A stretch of DNA of 64,000 bases from Promethearchaeia archaeon (GTDB taxonomy: Archaea; Asgardarchaeota; Lokiarchaeia; Sigyniarchaeales; SOKP01): the NCBI GenBank assembly GCA_029856045.1, contig JAHQWG010000012.1, positions 124,001-188,000 on the forward strand. The letters run 5' to 3'. A program made the translations under genes and the position numbers. This document shows positions 7,123 through 17,037 of the stretch, in pieces. Within the stretch, counting starts at the first letter, position 1. Every line of letters starts with the position of its first letter. The notes under the pieces are model-generated. The model was not told where the DNA came from, ran no database searches, and was given only the letters and a program-made list of their open reading frames with translations.

Positions 7123-10100
7123 TTAAATGTTTTTAGTAAATAATATCGAATTCATTTCACTTGTGTAAATAACCACGCCATCCACAATTAATGTGTATTC
7201 AAACATAACTAAAAGTCCAGAGACACTCACTGAACTCGCATAGAATTGTGTAGTAAAAATTTTTCCTTCACCTGGATAAAGAATTTCATTCATTAACGTA
7301 TAATTATAACCAATATTGCCTTCACCCCAAGTGAATGTACTATTAATTAAACTACCTTGAGTAGGAATAGTAGCATTAACAAGATCAGAATAGATCGATA
7401 CATTAAGTACCACATTCCTCGCTGGGTGTGAGATATTAAAATTGACTTCTATTTCAATTCTTGAATTGGCTGGATTCGGATACTCTACTGTAGAATCATA
7501 GATATAACTTAATGTGACATTTCCTTCACTTGGTTCTTCTTCGGCTGTTATATTCAAAGCTTTATATGCCTCAATTGCGGACACACCATAACCGGGATCT
7601 ACACCTGAAAATCCATCGATTAATCCTGTTAATTTTAACTCTTGAATACCACTTACCGTTGCATAACTGGGTATAAAGTAATAGAGAGAACCGGCTAATG
7701 GATATATTAGGGTATTGCCATACCTATGCCCCGTTATTAATTCAATCTCTTGAGTAGCTGCAGTCCCATAGTAATCTCGAGCTGTCGCAGGTCCAACCAA
7801 ATTAATGTTAGTTAGACTTCTTGTATGATATAATATTGCCTGTCCGAAATTATCTCCATGTCTTATTACGTATAAACCAGAAAGAATTTTTGCCTCTCTA
7901 CCAACATACTCAACTAAATCAATTCCAACATACTCAATGCCATCCCCTAAATCAGTTTCTATATAGAAAAGATCTCCACCATCTGGTCGCTCATGAAAAT
8001 CATCACCTCTTCGGAATGTCGTAGGATCTTGAACATGATAAATATATTCCCATTCTAATTGTTTTTCAAAAAGTGTTTCAGGGTATCTTAATTGATCTTT
8101 TAACCAACTCGGTATATTCTTCCATGGATATTTTTCAAGATAGATTTTCCAAAATGGATAAGTCAAATCATCGTTAATACTTTCTTTTAAAGCAGGATTC
8201 TTATAAAATGTCATGCTGCCATCCAAAATATCTACTAAACAAATTCCCAAAAATCTATAAATTGGACTTTTGGAGTAAGACCCTATTGCAATATTAGTGC
8301 ATATAGAAACCCCATAATACACTTTACCAGAATTTCTATCAAAAATAAGATATGGATCATTATCTATCCAAAGCCCGGGTAAAAGTGCCCTTGAGACTCT
8401 GGTTTTTATATTTCTATTAATTAAATAACTACTTTCTGTCAAATTTAAAGCGTATGGAAATAACCCTAGGTTAGAAGTAAAATAAAATTGCTCAAGTCCC
8501 TCTAATTCTCCATCTGGTGCTCCTTTATATGAATATTTTAAGTTTTCAATTCCTGCTGACCAAGTTGTATTTAAAAGAATATCTGTCTCATATGCTCCAA
8601 GACCCCCTTCAGAAGAATCAAAAAAGCCATCTTCATCTGCTAAATTATCGAAATATGATGCAGTAAAGACAGAACTCTCGCGTTCACCAAAGAATATTGG
8701 ATAATCCTGAGATACATTAAAGATATTTTGATATTGACTTTCTGTTGCTAATAAATTACCAGTGAACGTATCCATGGCAAGAAATCCTTCCACATGATCA
8801 AAAAGGGCTGTGTGCAACTCTACGCCACCAGCAGTTATCCCGGACATTCTTAAGGTTTTTGGTGAAACCCAATATTCATTCCCTCCAATATAGATAATAT
8901 CACTATCTGCTATAGATTCATATTTTGAAGCAATCTGGGCAGACATTTTCTGAACTGCTGCACTTTGATCATATTGTCGGATGAGAGGTATAATTTCCGA
9001 ATCGGGAGTAATAGTAGACTCCGTATAATTCTCTATAGTGCGTTCTTCAAACATGTCTAATCCTGCACAAATTCGAGTCCACTCGACTTCACGAGCTGTT
9101 TTTTTATTCCATCTTTCTAAATTCCATGTAGAAGTACTTGATTCAATATTAACTGCCACTGGTATGCTAATGATGAGTGGAATTATTATAATAATTATTA
9201 GCCCAATAGCTAATATGCCCATTTTTTTCTGGTGGGAACTTAACATTATAAAACCTTTTCCTCGTTTCTTACCATAAAAAAATGTATATCCATTAATTAG
9301 GATCCCTAATACTATAAATCCAACAAAACCAAAAATCAAGGACGCCGATTGCAGAAGATTCAAACCGTCTAACGCAAGTAATGGTAAATTAAAAAAAGCT
9401 AATCCGAAAACAATACCAATAATTAAAAAGAGATCTGCAAGAGCATAAAAATCGTTCCTTCTAAGGTATGTATTTTTTAATATGTTTAAGATAATCCGAA
9501 AAATAATAACTCCTAAAATAAAATTTATTATGGGTAAATAAAGCGCTGAATAGAGAAAAATACTTGTTAAGTCCGTGCTATTTTGATCAAATAGCACATT
9601 AAATGCATTACTCATTAAATTTGGAGATAAATTAAAAATTCCATTATCTAAAAGATAAATTGCCCAGCTAAAATTTGATGATGCATCAATCAATTGACCA
9701 ATTAAATAAAAAACTCCAAAACCTATCGTCCACCAATAAATCATCGCTTTAAACTTAGATGTCCGACCCCATCCCAAATAAGTGCCGAGGAGAGTAAAAA
9801 GATTTCTTTCTGGGGGGATACTCATAATAATAGCCCCCAATAAGGCCCCAATTAAAGCAGTTTTATTAAATATAAAATTTGCGCTCCAAAAATTTAGTGT
9901 GAAAATTTCTACATAATTTACTCCTCCAGCTTTATTAGAATAGAGTTGAATTTGTAAATTCATTCCTGCTGTCCAACTAGGGATAAACCAAAATATTGAT
10001 AAAAAGAAGATAATTACAAATACCGGAATCAATAGTAAAAGATATTTTTTAAATTCTTTTCTCCTTTTAATTGGAGTATATTTATATCGAGGTTCTCTTG

Positions 10101-10335
10101 TGTATGCTCTATTATCTTTTTTATAAGGACCACGTTCAGATGGAGTTGTAGTTTTTTCTCTGACTTCAAATTTTTCCTCCTTAATCTCTCCTTTTTCTAT
10201 TGCATCTGGATAGAGTAGTTTTTCTTTTTCTCTTTCTTTTTGCTCTTCATTTGCTGCCCTACAATCTTTGCAGTAATAGTTAAATTTGTCATGTTTCTTA
10301 CAGGATTTCTTCTTTTCTTTAGTCATATTTATCAT
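7123..10335 (-). CDS. UPF0182 (COG1615) family large membrane protein with N-terminal zinc-like motif
   Basis: 1070 residues. Residues 1-95 are cytosolic and charged, with C12, H15, C22 and C25 arranged like a small zinc knuckle. Residues 97-395 contain about seven to eight membrane segments, including the stretch with GWGRTSKFKAMIYWW. Residues 400-1070 form a large, probably extracytoplasmic domain. The diagnostic piece is QLRYPETLFEKQLEWEYIYHV followed by DPTTFRRGDDF, which matches the UPF0182 motif of the pattern LRYPEDLF...YHVxDP. The molecular function of UPF0182 is unknown. The added zinc-like N-terminus is not something I know from the family. A TATA-like ATTTAAAT at about 10363-10370 places transcription start near the ATG at 10335. 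Confidence 0.85.
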   Translation of the reverse strand: MINMTKEKKKSCKKHDKFNYYCKDCRAANEEQKEREKEKLLYPDAIEKGEIKEEKFEVREKTTTPSERGPYKKDNRAYTREPRYKYTPIKRRKEFKKYLLLLIPVFVIIFFLSIFWFIPSWTAGMNLQIQLYSNKAGGVNYVEIFTLNFWSANFIFNKTALIGALLGAIIMSIPPERNLFTLLGTYLGWGRTSKFKAMIYWWTIGFGVFYLIGQLIDASSNFSWAIYLLDNGIFNLSPNLMSNAFNVLFDQNSTDLTSIFLYSALYLPIINFILGVIIFRIILNILKNTYLRRNDFYALADLFLIIGIVFGLAFFNLPLLALDGLNLLQSASLIFGFVGFIVLGILINGYTFFYGKKRGKGFIMLSSHQKKMGILAIGLIIIIIIPLIISIPVAVNIESSTSTWNLERWNKKTAREVEWTRICAGLDMFEERTIENYTESTITPDSEIIPLIRQYDQSAAVQKMSAQIASKYESIADSDIIYIGGNEYWVSPKTLRMSGITAGGVELHTALFDHVEGFLAMDTFTGNLLATESQYQNIFNVSQDYPIFFGERESSVFTASYFDNLADEDGFFDSSEGGLGAYETDILLNTTWSAGIENLKYSYKGAPDGELEGLEQFYFTSNLGLFPYALNLTESSYLINRNIKTRVSRALLPGLWIDNDPYLIFDRNSGKVYYGVSICTNIAIGSYSKSPIYRFLGICLVDILDGSMTFYKNPALKESINDDLTYPFWKIYLEKYPWKNIPSWLKDQLRYPETLFEKQLEWEYIYHVQDPTTFRRGDDFHERPDGGDLFYIETDLGDGIEYVGIDLVEYVGREAKILSGLYVIRHGDNFGQAILYHTRSLTNINLVGPATARDYYGTAATQEIELITGHRYGNTLIYPLAGSLYYFIPSYATVSGIQELKLTGLIDGFSGVDPGYGVSAIEAYKALNITAEEEPSEGNVTLSYIYDSTVEYPNPANSRIEIEVNFNISHPARNVVLNVSIYSDLVNATIPTQGSLINSTFTWGEGNIGYNYTLMNEILYPGEGKIFTTQFYASSVSVSGLLVMFEYTLIVDGVVIYTSEMNSILFTKNI

Positions 10336-10449
10336 TAAATTTTTTTAATTATTTTTAATACGATTTAAATAGATGTATTTTATTTATTTATTATTTTAGA
10401 TTATATTATATTAAATTGCAATAGATAAATAGTTTAAGTGCATTCAAGA

Positions 10450-10836
10450 ATGGCAAAAAAGAAAAAAATACGGGATGATTTTGAATTTTATTTTAAAAGA
10501 GGAGACGAAAAAAAAATTAAACAAATGTTAGTAGATTATCCTTGGTTATTAGATGAGCAAGAAAGACGTATGGATAGTGATATTGGGCAACAAAATGAAA
10601 TTCTAGCAGCACTCGGAGTCATGGAAGATGAACTTAATTCACCAGTGCCAATTGATGAAATAATATTCTCACTACGCGTGGATTTTAATATTCAAAAAAA
10701 AAATGATGAGATACTCGAAGTTCTAAATAATATTAAATCACTAGGTTATGTAAAAAAAGAGGAGGATGGATGGGTTTTAACTTCTGAAGGAGGCCGAATG
10801 TGCGATCAATTCTTGAATTCAAAATTAGAATTATAG
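10450..10836 (+). CDS. Small winged-helix-like protein
   Basis: About 128 residues from ATG 10450; an in-frame GTG at 10438 would add four. Residues 1-55 are basic then acidic helix (AKKKKIRDDFEFYF). Residues 60-128 resemble a winged helix: a helix with VPIDEIIFSLRVDF, a recognition-like helix DEILEVLNNIKSLGYVKK, then a beta wing DGWVLTSEGGRMC. Such wings are common in archaeal transcription regulators and in ESCRT-type WH proteins. It is divergent from the UPF0182 gene, sharing a 100-nt promoter region. Its target is unknown. Confidence 0.7.
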   Translation: MAKKKKIRDDFEFYFKRGDEKKIKQMLVDYPWLLDEQERRMDSDIGQQNEILAALGVMEDELNSPVPIDEIIFSLRVDFNIQKKNDEILEVLNNIKSLGYVKKEEDGWVLTSEGGRMCDQFLNSKLEL

Positions 10837-11054
10837 AAAAATCATATAAATCTTAAACTAAGAGGTTAATAAGTTGCTTTTCTTCAAATTTTATAAATTT
10901 CTGAAGGAATTTTGACATAAAAAATTAAAATTATAGTCTTCTTAATATCAAATATCCATTTATGCAATTAAAAATCAATGAAATTTATAATACAAGTGTT
11001 TTATTGTTATTTGTAGTATTAGATATTAAAACTATAAAAAAGTCGTGAAATATA

Positions 11055-14000
11055 TTGAGAAATCCCGCTAATTCAGATAATGTTGATGATGATCTTGTAA
11101 AGCAAATTTTTAAGATAATCAATATGGGGAAGGAACTTATTGAATTGGATAAATTCAATGATGGTATTGACTGTTATAATAAAGCCATAGGTATATTGAA
11201 ACAGATGCCTGGTTATGAAAATGAAGTTCAAAAAACTGAAAAATTAATTGAAGAAGCATATACTAAATATGATCAGGTTTTTCCGAAAAGTGAACAAGAG
11301 GGTGAAGAAATAGATAGAACTCAGTTAAAAAAAGAAAAGTTAGCAGATTTTACAAAGAAGAAAGAAGAAATAGAAGAAAAAAGTAAATTAGCTTATGATT
11401 ATTTGGGAAAAGGGTCAGATTTTGCCCAATCCAATCAATTTGATAAAGCTCTTGAGAAATATACACAAGCAAAAAATATTTTTCAGGAGATAGGTTGGAC
11501 CTCGGAAGTTCCTAAGGTTGAGCTGCTAATAAAGGAATTGAATGAAAAGAAAAATAAATTTCTAAAAATACAGGAAGAAAAACAAAAAATAATTGAAAAA
11601 AAGAAAAAAATAACAAAAAAAGAACAAGAAATTATTTCACAACATGGAGAATTTCTCCAGAAATCTGAAAATGCAAAAGAAACTAAATTAAAGACTTACC
11701 AACAAAAAAAGCAAAAAGAAAAAGACCTAAGTGCAGAAGCTTATGATCTGTTGGGTGAAGCTTCAGAGCTAATCCAATCCAATGAATTTGAGAAAGCGCT
11801 TGAAAATTATAATCAAGCAAAAAAATTATTTAATGAGATCAATTGGCAAAGTGAAATTTCTAAGATTCAACAATTTATAAAGGATTTGGAGGAAAAACAG
11901 AAGAAATTCATGATATTACAGCAAGAACTATTGAAAAAACAAGATATAAGTAAAGAAATAACTGAAAAAGATCAAGAATTTTTATTAAAACAACAAGAAT
12001 TAAAAAAGTATATCGAAGATATAAAAGAAACTAAAGTAAAAGCATATCAACAAAAAAAGCAAAAAGAAAAAGACCTAAGTATAGAAGCATATGATATGTT
12101 GGGAGAAGCTTCAGAACTTGAAGAAGAAAATCAATTCGATGAAGCTCTGGAGAATTATTTACTTGCAACCGAAATTTTTAAAGAAATAGGATGGCATTCA
12201 GAAGTTCCTAAGATTCAAGAATTGATGAAAAACTTAAAAATTAAGAAGAATAAATATTTAGAATTGCTTCAAAAAGAGAAGGAAATGCAAACACAGTTGC
12301 AAATTGAACAAAGTAAATTAAAAGAATTTGAATTAATCAAACAAGAATCTCTTCAAAAAGAGTCTATTCAAAAGGAAGAAAAAATAAAAAGAATGGAGCA
12401 ACAAAAGAAAGAACAGAGAAGAATTGAAAAAGAAATTCAAGATAAAGTAAATTATGTAGGTAAATTAGTAAGAGATTATGAGAAATCTTTAAAAAAAGGA
12501 AAGTTTGATCAACAAAATCCATACGAGGAGATTATTTCTATTTATGAAGGAATAATAGAAATCCTTAAGGAAACCGGTTGGACTGATCAAATTAATCCAT
12601 ATAAAGAAACTATTAAACATTACGAGGAAAAACTAGCTCGTGACGGAAAATTAAGAGAGATTGAACGCCAAAAGCAAGAAGAAGAATTGATATCTACAAT
12701 ACCTGTTGAAGATCAAATTGAAACTCAAGTTTTAACTGATAAAAGAAAGAAATTAGAGCAAAAAAAGAAAGAACAGAAAAGAATTGAAAAAGAAATTCAA
12801 GATAGAATAAATTATGCAGAACAATTAGAGAGAGAGTATGATTTAGTATTAAAAAAGAAAGATTTTTCTCAAAAAGCTCCATATAATGAAATAATTATGA
12901 TTTATGAAGATATAATAAAGATTCTTAAGGAAGTAGAATGGATGGATCAAATTAAACCTTACAGGGGAACAATTAAGCATTATGAGGAAAAATCAGCTCA
13001 TGATTTAAAATTAAGAGAGTTAGAACGCCAAAAACAAGAAATAGATGAGTTCGTAATTACTCCTTTGGTGGATGACTCAAAAAGTCAAAAGATTACAGAT
13101 AAAAGAGTTGAATTGGAACAAAAGAAGCTTAAACAACAACAGATTGAAAATGAAATCCAAGATAGAGTAAATTATGCAGAATCGTTAGAGAGAGAATATG
13201 AGTTGGTATTGAAAAAAAAAGATTTCTCTTTAGAATCTCCATTTGATGAAATAATTATAATTTATGAAGAACTAATTGAAATTCTTAAAAATGCAGGATG
13301 GACTGATCAAATCAAACCATATTCAGAAACAATAAAACATTATGAGGAAAAATCCGTTCGTGACACCAGATTAAGAGAGTTTGAACGCCAAAAGCAAGAG
13401 AAAGAAATGATCCCAATAGCAGTTGATGAAGATGGAGCTAAAACTCAAGAACTGTTAGATAAACAAATGGAATTAGAGATAAAAAAGAAAAAACAAGAAC
13501 GTATTGAGGAGGAAATACAAAAAAAAGTCAATTATGCAGAATCTTTAGCAAGAGAATATGAATTAGCACTTAGAAAAAAAGATTTTTCAAAGGTTTGTCC
13601 CTATGAAAATATAATTGAGATTTATAAAGAAATAATTGAGATTCTCAAGGAAACTGGATGGACAGATCAAATTAAACTTTATACAGAAACCATTAAACAT
13701 TATGAACAAAAATTAGAACACGATAAAAAATTTAGAGAATTTGAACGGCAAAAACTTGAGAAGGTTGAAATCGAATATTTTCCCCCTCAAGAATCTTTAA
13801 AAGATTCGGTTGCAACAGATCTAAGGATGATTAAACATGAAAAAAAGAAAAAGGAAGAAATTCAAGTTCAAAAAGAGATAGATGATATGATTAATATTGC
13901 AGAAAATATGGCAAGAGAATATGAAAAGAAATTGAGGTATAAAGATTTTTCAAAACCTTGTCCCTATGAAGAAATAATTAAAATTTATAGAAAGGCTAAA

Positions 14001-15743
14001 AACAAATTACAATCTGTCGAATGGAATGATCAAGCAGAATCTCTAATAGCGACAATTACCCATTATAAAAATAAATTAGAGAAAGATATTAAATTTCGTG
14101 AGTTAGAAAAAATTAAAGAATTAAAAAAGGAAAAAGAAAAATTAGAATTTCAAAAATTAACAGAGGAGCAAAGAGATCTAAAAGAAAGAGAATTGGATTT
14201 AAAGAGGAAAACTCTCTATGAAACTGAAGAAAGGGAAAAATTAATCGAACAATTACAAGAAAAAGCATTTCAATTAATGGATCAAGCAAAATCTAAATTA
14301 AGGAATAAGAAGTTTGATGAATCTATTGAATTATATGGGAAGAGTAAAGATATTTTCGAAGAAATTGAATATAAAGAAGGAATAATTTTAACAACAAATA
14401 CTATTCTTTCACTTAAAAAGGAAAGAGACACTTATTTTCAAAGATTGGAGAAAGCTGAAGAAATTGAAGCAATCAAACTTGTTGAAGAAAGAGAAATGGA
14501 ACAAAAATATAGAGAGACACTTGAAAAAGAAAAAGAAAAACGTAAAGAGAGATTATCAGAACTTGCTGTTAAAAAGAAGGAAGAAAAAAGAAAGGCTGAA
14601 AAGGCGTTTAGTTTAATCGATAAAGCTTCCAATTCAATTTTAAAAGAAAAATTTGATAAGGGATATGAACAGTATATGGAAGCACGTCAAATTTTTATGG
14701 AATTGGGGTGGAAACAAGAAGTTACAAAGATTGATCAAGACAATTTATTTTACCTAAAAAAGAAAATGAGAGAAGTTGAAGAGAGAAAAGAAAGACTTAA
14801 ACAGATAAGTGGAGAAAAGAAAAAAATGGAAGAATTAATGTCTGAATCTGAAAAAATACAATCTGAATTAGAGAAAAGTTCTGCAGCAAAGTTACGAAGC
14901 AAATATTTAGAAAAAGAGAAGGAAAAAATAAAACTTATAAGTAAAGAAGCAAAATCTTATCAAGCTTTGGATGAAGCAAATGAATTAATTGATAAGAAAA
15001 AGTTCAACTCTGCTGTAAGAATACTCAAAAAAGTTTATTCTGAATTTATTAATTCAGGTTGGAAAAAAGAAGCTCAAAAAATTAAACTTAAAATTGATAA
15101 AATCACAAATCAAAGCTTAATTCCGATAATTCAAGAGGAAAAAACTGAAAAAAAAGAATATTTTAAAGAAATAGATAGGGCTTATAATTTATTAGATGAA
15201 GCTGAAAGAGCAAGCCAACGAAAAAAATTTATGCGTGTTGTTTCAGTATTAGTAGAAGTAGAAGAAATTTTTGAAGACATCCAATGGGTTAATGCTTTAA
15301 AAATTATTAAGGAACAAATTGAAATAAATAAGATTAATGTTAAAGAAAAAAGAAAAAAAAGAGAAATTGAAGAAACTGGAGATATTATTGAAGGAAAAGT
15401 AGATTCTGAAACAGCATTTAATTATATGAATAAATGTAAAATGGCAGAGAGAAGAAATAATTTTTCAAGAGCGATCCAATTTGCTGAAAAGGCTCATCTT
15501 ATTTTTAAAGAATTAGGAAAGGATTGGGAAAGAGAAGCAAACAGAATAGAGCAATATATAGGTCAATTACAAACAGCACAGAAAGAGAGAAAAATAAAGA
15601 TTGATAGAGTAAAGACAGAAAAAACAAAAAAATTAGAAACGGAAAAAATAAAAGAACAAGATATTAAAGAGAGATTAGAAGAAAGAAGAAAACGGAGAGA
15701 TGATTTAAGAAAAAGACTTCAGGAAAGAAAAAATAAAAAATAA
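11055..15743 (+). CDS. Giant coiled-coil protein with TPR-like repeats
   Basis: 1562 residues, start TTG 11055; TATA-like TATTAAAAC about 27 nt before suggests a leaderless mRNA. It is extremely rich in Lys, Glu and Gln. Units of about 50-60 residues recur with the pattern xxF-xxALExY-xxAxxIF-xEIGW-xxEVPKI, resembling TPR helix pairs, joined by long charged coiled coils. Three such units have a 116-residue period, then five longer units (NYAESLEREYELVL, PYEEIIxIYE, WTDQIKPYxETIKHYEEK) have a 120-residue period, then about five more divergent ones reach the C-terminus. There is no membrane segment, enzyme motif or secretion signal. A cytoskeletal or scaffold role is inferred from architecture. 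It appears monocistronic. Confidence 0.9.
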   Translation: MRNPANSDNVDDDLVKQIFKIINMGKELIELDKFNDGIDCYNKAIGILKQMPGYENEVQKTEKLIEEAYTKYDQVFPKSEQEGEEIDRTQLKKEKLADFTKKKEEIEEKSKLAYDYLGKGSDFAQSNQFDKALEKYTQAKNIFQEIGWTSEVPKVELLIKELNEKKNKFLKIQEEKQKIIEKKKKITKKEQEIISQHGEFLQKSENAKETKLKTYQQKKQKEKDLSAEAYDLLGEASELIQSNEFEKALENYNQAKKLFNEINWQSEISKIQQFIKDLEEKQKKFMILQQELLKKQDISKEITEKDQEFLLKQQELKKYIEDIKETKVKAYQQKKQKEKDLSIEAYDMLGEASELEEENQFDEALENYLLATEIFKEIGWHSEVPKIQELMKNLKIKKNKYLELLQKEKEMQTQLQIEQSKLKEFELIKQESLQKESIQKEEKIKRMEQQKKEQRRIEKEIQDKVNYVGKLVRDYEKSLKKGKFDQQNPYEEIISIYEGIIEILKETGWTDQINPYKETIKHYEEKLARDGKLREIERQKQEEELISTIPVEDQIETQVLTDKRKKLEQKKKEQKRIEKEIQDRINYAEQLEREYDLVLKKKDFSQKAPYNEIIMIYEDIIKILKEVEWMDQIKPYRGTIKHYEEKSAHDLKLRELERQKQEIDEFVITPLVDDSKSQKITDKRVELEQKKLKQQQIENEIQDRVNYAESLEREYELVLKKKDFSLESPFDEIIIIYEELIEILKNAGWTDQIKPYSETIKHYEEKSVRDTRLREFERQKQEKEMIPIAVDEDGAKTQELLDKQMELEIKKKKQERIEEEIQKKVNYAESLAREYELALRKKDFSKVCPYENIIEIYKEIIEILKETGWTDQIKLYTETIKHYEQKLEHDKKFREFERQKLEKVEIEYFPPQESLKDSVATDLRMIKHEKKKKEEIQVQKEIDDMINIAENMAREYEKKLRYKDFSKPCPYEEIIKIYRKAKNKLQSVEWNDQAESLIATITHYKNKLEKDIKFRELEKIKELKKEKEKLEFQKLTEEQRDLKERELDLKRKTLYETEEREKLIEQLQEKAFQLMDQAKSKLRNKKFDESIELYGKSKDIFEEIEYKEGIILTTNTILSLKKERDTYFQRLEKAEEIEAIKLVEEREMEQKYRETLEKEKEKRKERLSELAVKKKEEKRKAEKAFSLIDKASNSILKEKFDKGYEQYMEARQIFMELGWKQEVTKIDQDNLFYLKKKMREVEERKERLKQISGEKKKMEELMSESEKIQSELEKSSAAKLRSKYLEKEKEKIKLISKEAKSYQALDEANELIDKKKFNSAVRILKKVYSEFINSGWKKEAQKIKLKIDKITNQSLIPIIQEEKTEKKEYFKEIDRAYNLLDEAERASQRKKFMRVVSVLVEVEEIFEDIQWVNALKIIKEQIEINKINVKEKRKKREIEETGDIIEGKVDSETAFNYMNKCKMAERRNNFSRAIQFAEKAHLIFKELGKDWEREANRIEQYIGQLQTAQKERKIKIDRVKTEKTKKLETEKIKEQDIKERLEERRKRRDDLRKRLQERKNKK
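11391..12434 (+). repeat. Three coding repeats with a 348-nt period
   Basis: Inside the giant protein gene, the segment beginning with codons for AYDYLG/AYDLLG/AYDMLG starts at 11391, 11739 and 12087, exactly 348 nt (116 codons) apart. Between units a near-identical stretch encoding YQQKKQKEKDLS recurs. High DNA identity in that linker suggests recent duplication or gene conversion. Confidence 0.85.
12421..14220 (+). repeat. Five coding repeats with an exact 360-nt period
   Basis: Equivalent positions (codons for the IEKEIQD-type start of each unit) fall at 12421, 12781, 13141, 13501 and 13861, an exact 360-nt (120-codon) spacing with no length change. Each unit keeps NYAE-x-L-x-REYE, a PYxEII-x-IY helix, a W-x-DQI turn and KHYEEK, ending with ERQKQE. 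The fifth unit is the most diverged. Confidence 0.9.
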
Positions 15744-15948
15744 AAGAGTGAAACATAGATAAAATGATTTTAACTTTTTTGCAGTAATTAATTTCAAAAA
15801 AATGAAATAAAAACGAGACAAAATTTCATAAATTTTTGTCGGCAATAAAAACTCATTAATTTTGGGGATATTTTTGGACTGTGGTCAATTTCCACTGCAA
15901 AATTAAAATAAGAGAAAAATATAATAAAAAATAAAAAGGTGAAAAATA

Positions 15949-16140
15949 ATTCAACTCTCTTCTGTTTGCTTACCTGAAAAATATTTAGAAATATTGGAAG
16001 TTTTTGTCACTGAAGGTCGATTTCCAAATAGATCAGAAGCTATTCGTGTGGCAATTCGAGATTTAATTAAAAAAGAATATTTATTAGAAGAAATATATAA
16101 AAAATCCCAGCTCCAATACCAGAATAGCCAGAAAAATTAA
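15949..16140 (+). CDS. Small ribbon-helix-helix protein, apparent AUU start
   Basis: 63 residues. The RHH fold is easy to see: strand IQLSSVCLPEKYLEIL, a turn with RFPNRSEAIRVAIRDLI as helix 2, then a short polar tail. It resembles the RHH protein at 4015-4293 (NRSEAIRVAIRDL versus SRSELIRVAVRDF), so the two are paralogues. The frame is closed upstream by TGA at 15940-15942. No ATG, GTG or TTG occurs before the conserved strand; the first is a TTG inside helix 1. GGTG at 15938-15941 lies exactly 7 nt before ATT at 15949; ATA at 15946 is the alternative. The likely role is DNA-binding repressor. Confidence 0.7.
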   Translation: MQLSSVCLPEKYLEILEVFVTEGRFPNRSEAIRVAIRDLIKKEYLLEEIYKKSQLQYQNSQKN

Positions 16141-16282
16141 AATCTTTTTTATTTCTTAATTAAATTGTTCATTTCTTAGAATTTTAGATCTCTAGAAAAA
16201 TAGTAAATTTGAAATTTTTCAGAAAACTTATATGTTACATATTATATGTATAGTACACATAACAAATAAAATGATACTAAAT

Positions 16283-16603
16283 ATGGCGGATATTAAAATG
16301 CAACTCAAAGATCATCTAAAAAGCGCCGAAGATTGGGGGAAAATGGAGACTCCAATTCCAGGAGTTTATGTAGTGAAAGTGCCTGCTACAAAAACACGCC
16401 CTGCTCTTCTATTTTTAGAGATAAATCCAATAAAAGACGATGGCAAACCAATAAAACGTAAGGGGCTTTTTATTGGAAATTTTGAAAATCTTTTACTCTT
16501 CTCAGAAGCACTTGCAGATGATAAAGTTGTTCAGCTTATAAGAACTCTTGAAGACATAAACCCGAAAGCTCAAACACAAATGAAAAAGTTAAAAATGGAT
16601 TAA
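16283..16603 (+). CDS. Small protein, possibly PC4-like ssDNA-binding
   Basis: 106 residues from ATG 16283 (MADIKMQLKDHL); upstream in-frame ATGs at 16271 and 16232 would add a hydrophobic stretch that looks untranslated. The core VYVVKVPATKTRPALLFLEI, then DDGKPIKRKGLFIGN and a long C-terminal helix, resembles the beta-sheet plus helix layout of the transcriptional coactivator PC4 (DG...GKKGISL...). PC4 proteins bind single-stranded DNA as dimers. The resemblance is weak and could be coincidental, so function is tentative; the gene itself looks real and is followed by a strong T-tract. Confidence 0.6.
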   Translation: MADIKMQLKDHLKSAEDWGKMETPIPGVYVVKVPATKTRPALLFLEINPIKDDGKPIKRKGLFIGNFENLLLFSEALADDKVVQLIRTLEDINPKAQTQMKKLKMD

Positions 16604-16627
16604 TTTTTTTTTTTTATTTTTATTTTT
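16604..16627 (+). terminator. Poly-T terminator
   Basis: A run of 12 T followed by two more T5 blocks begins one base after the stop of the PC4-like gene. Archaeal RNA polymerase terminates at T-runs without needing a hairpin, so this is a good terminator candidate. Confidence 0.6.
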
Positions 16628-16770
16628 ATATTAAATTCTAAGAAAAAAAAATATTGGGATGCAATTAATTGGAAATAATTAAAAATCTTATATTTTTTTT
16701 ATATCTTAAGACTCATTTATTTATATTATTATAAAATTTTCAAACTAAAATAAAAAAAATATGATTTAGA

Positions 16771-17037
16771 ATGGAAGATAAATGTGATGAGTGTGATGGT
16801 GCTATCTTTAGAATCGTAAATGATAGTATTCTAAAGCGAAGGTACAACTTTGTAACCGATACTAATTTGAAGATGTGTGAAGATTGTGGCGCGAAATATA
16901 TTACATGTAAAAATTGTGGTGCGCTATTAACTCGAGTACATCTTTCATTAGATGTATATGGTGTTAGGAGTAAATGCCGATCATGTGGTACTGAAGATCC
17001 AGAAGTTGCAGCATGGATTAAAAGGGGGGGCGGGTAA
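16771..17037 (+). CDS. Small zinc-finger protein with four CxxC knuckles
   Basis: 88 residues. Cysteine pairs C5/C8, C36/C39, C46/C49 and C69/C72 can form two zinc-binding sites, either as two ribbons or interleaved. Between the first two pairs is a basic stretch (LKRRYNFV). The C-terminus ends in a Gly-rich KRGGG. Tiny zinc proteins of this sort in archaea often accompany ribosomes, RNA polymerase or repair enzymes, but no family is recognised. It stands upstream of the GNAT and RFC genes on the same strand; the T-rich gap after it suggests termination before the GNAT gene. Confidence 0.8.
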   Translation: MEDKCDECDGAIFRIVNDSILKRRYNFVTDTNLKMCEDCGAKYITCKNCGALLTRVHLSLDVYGVRSKCRSCGTEDPEVAAWIKRGGG

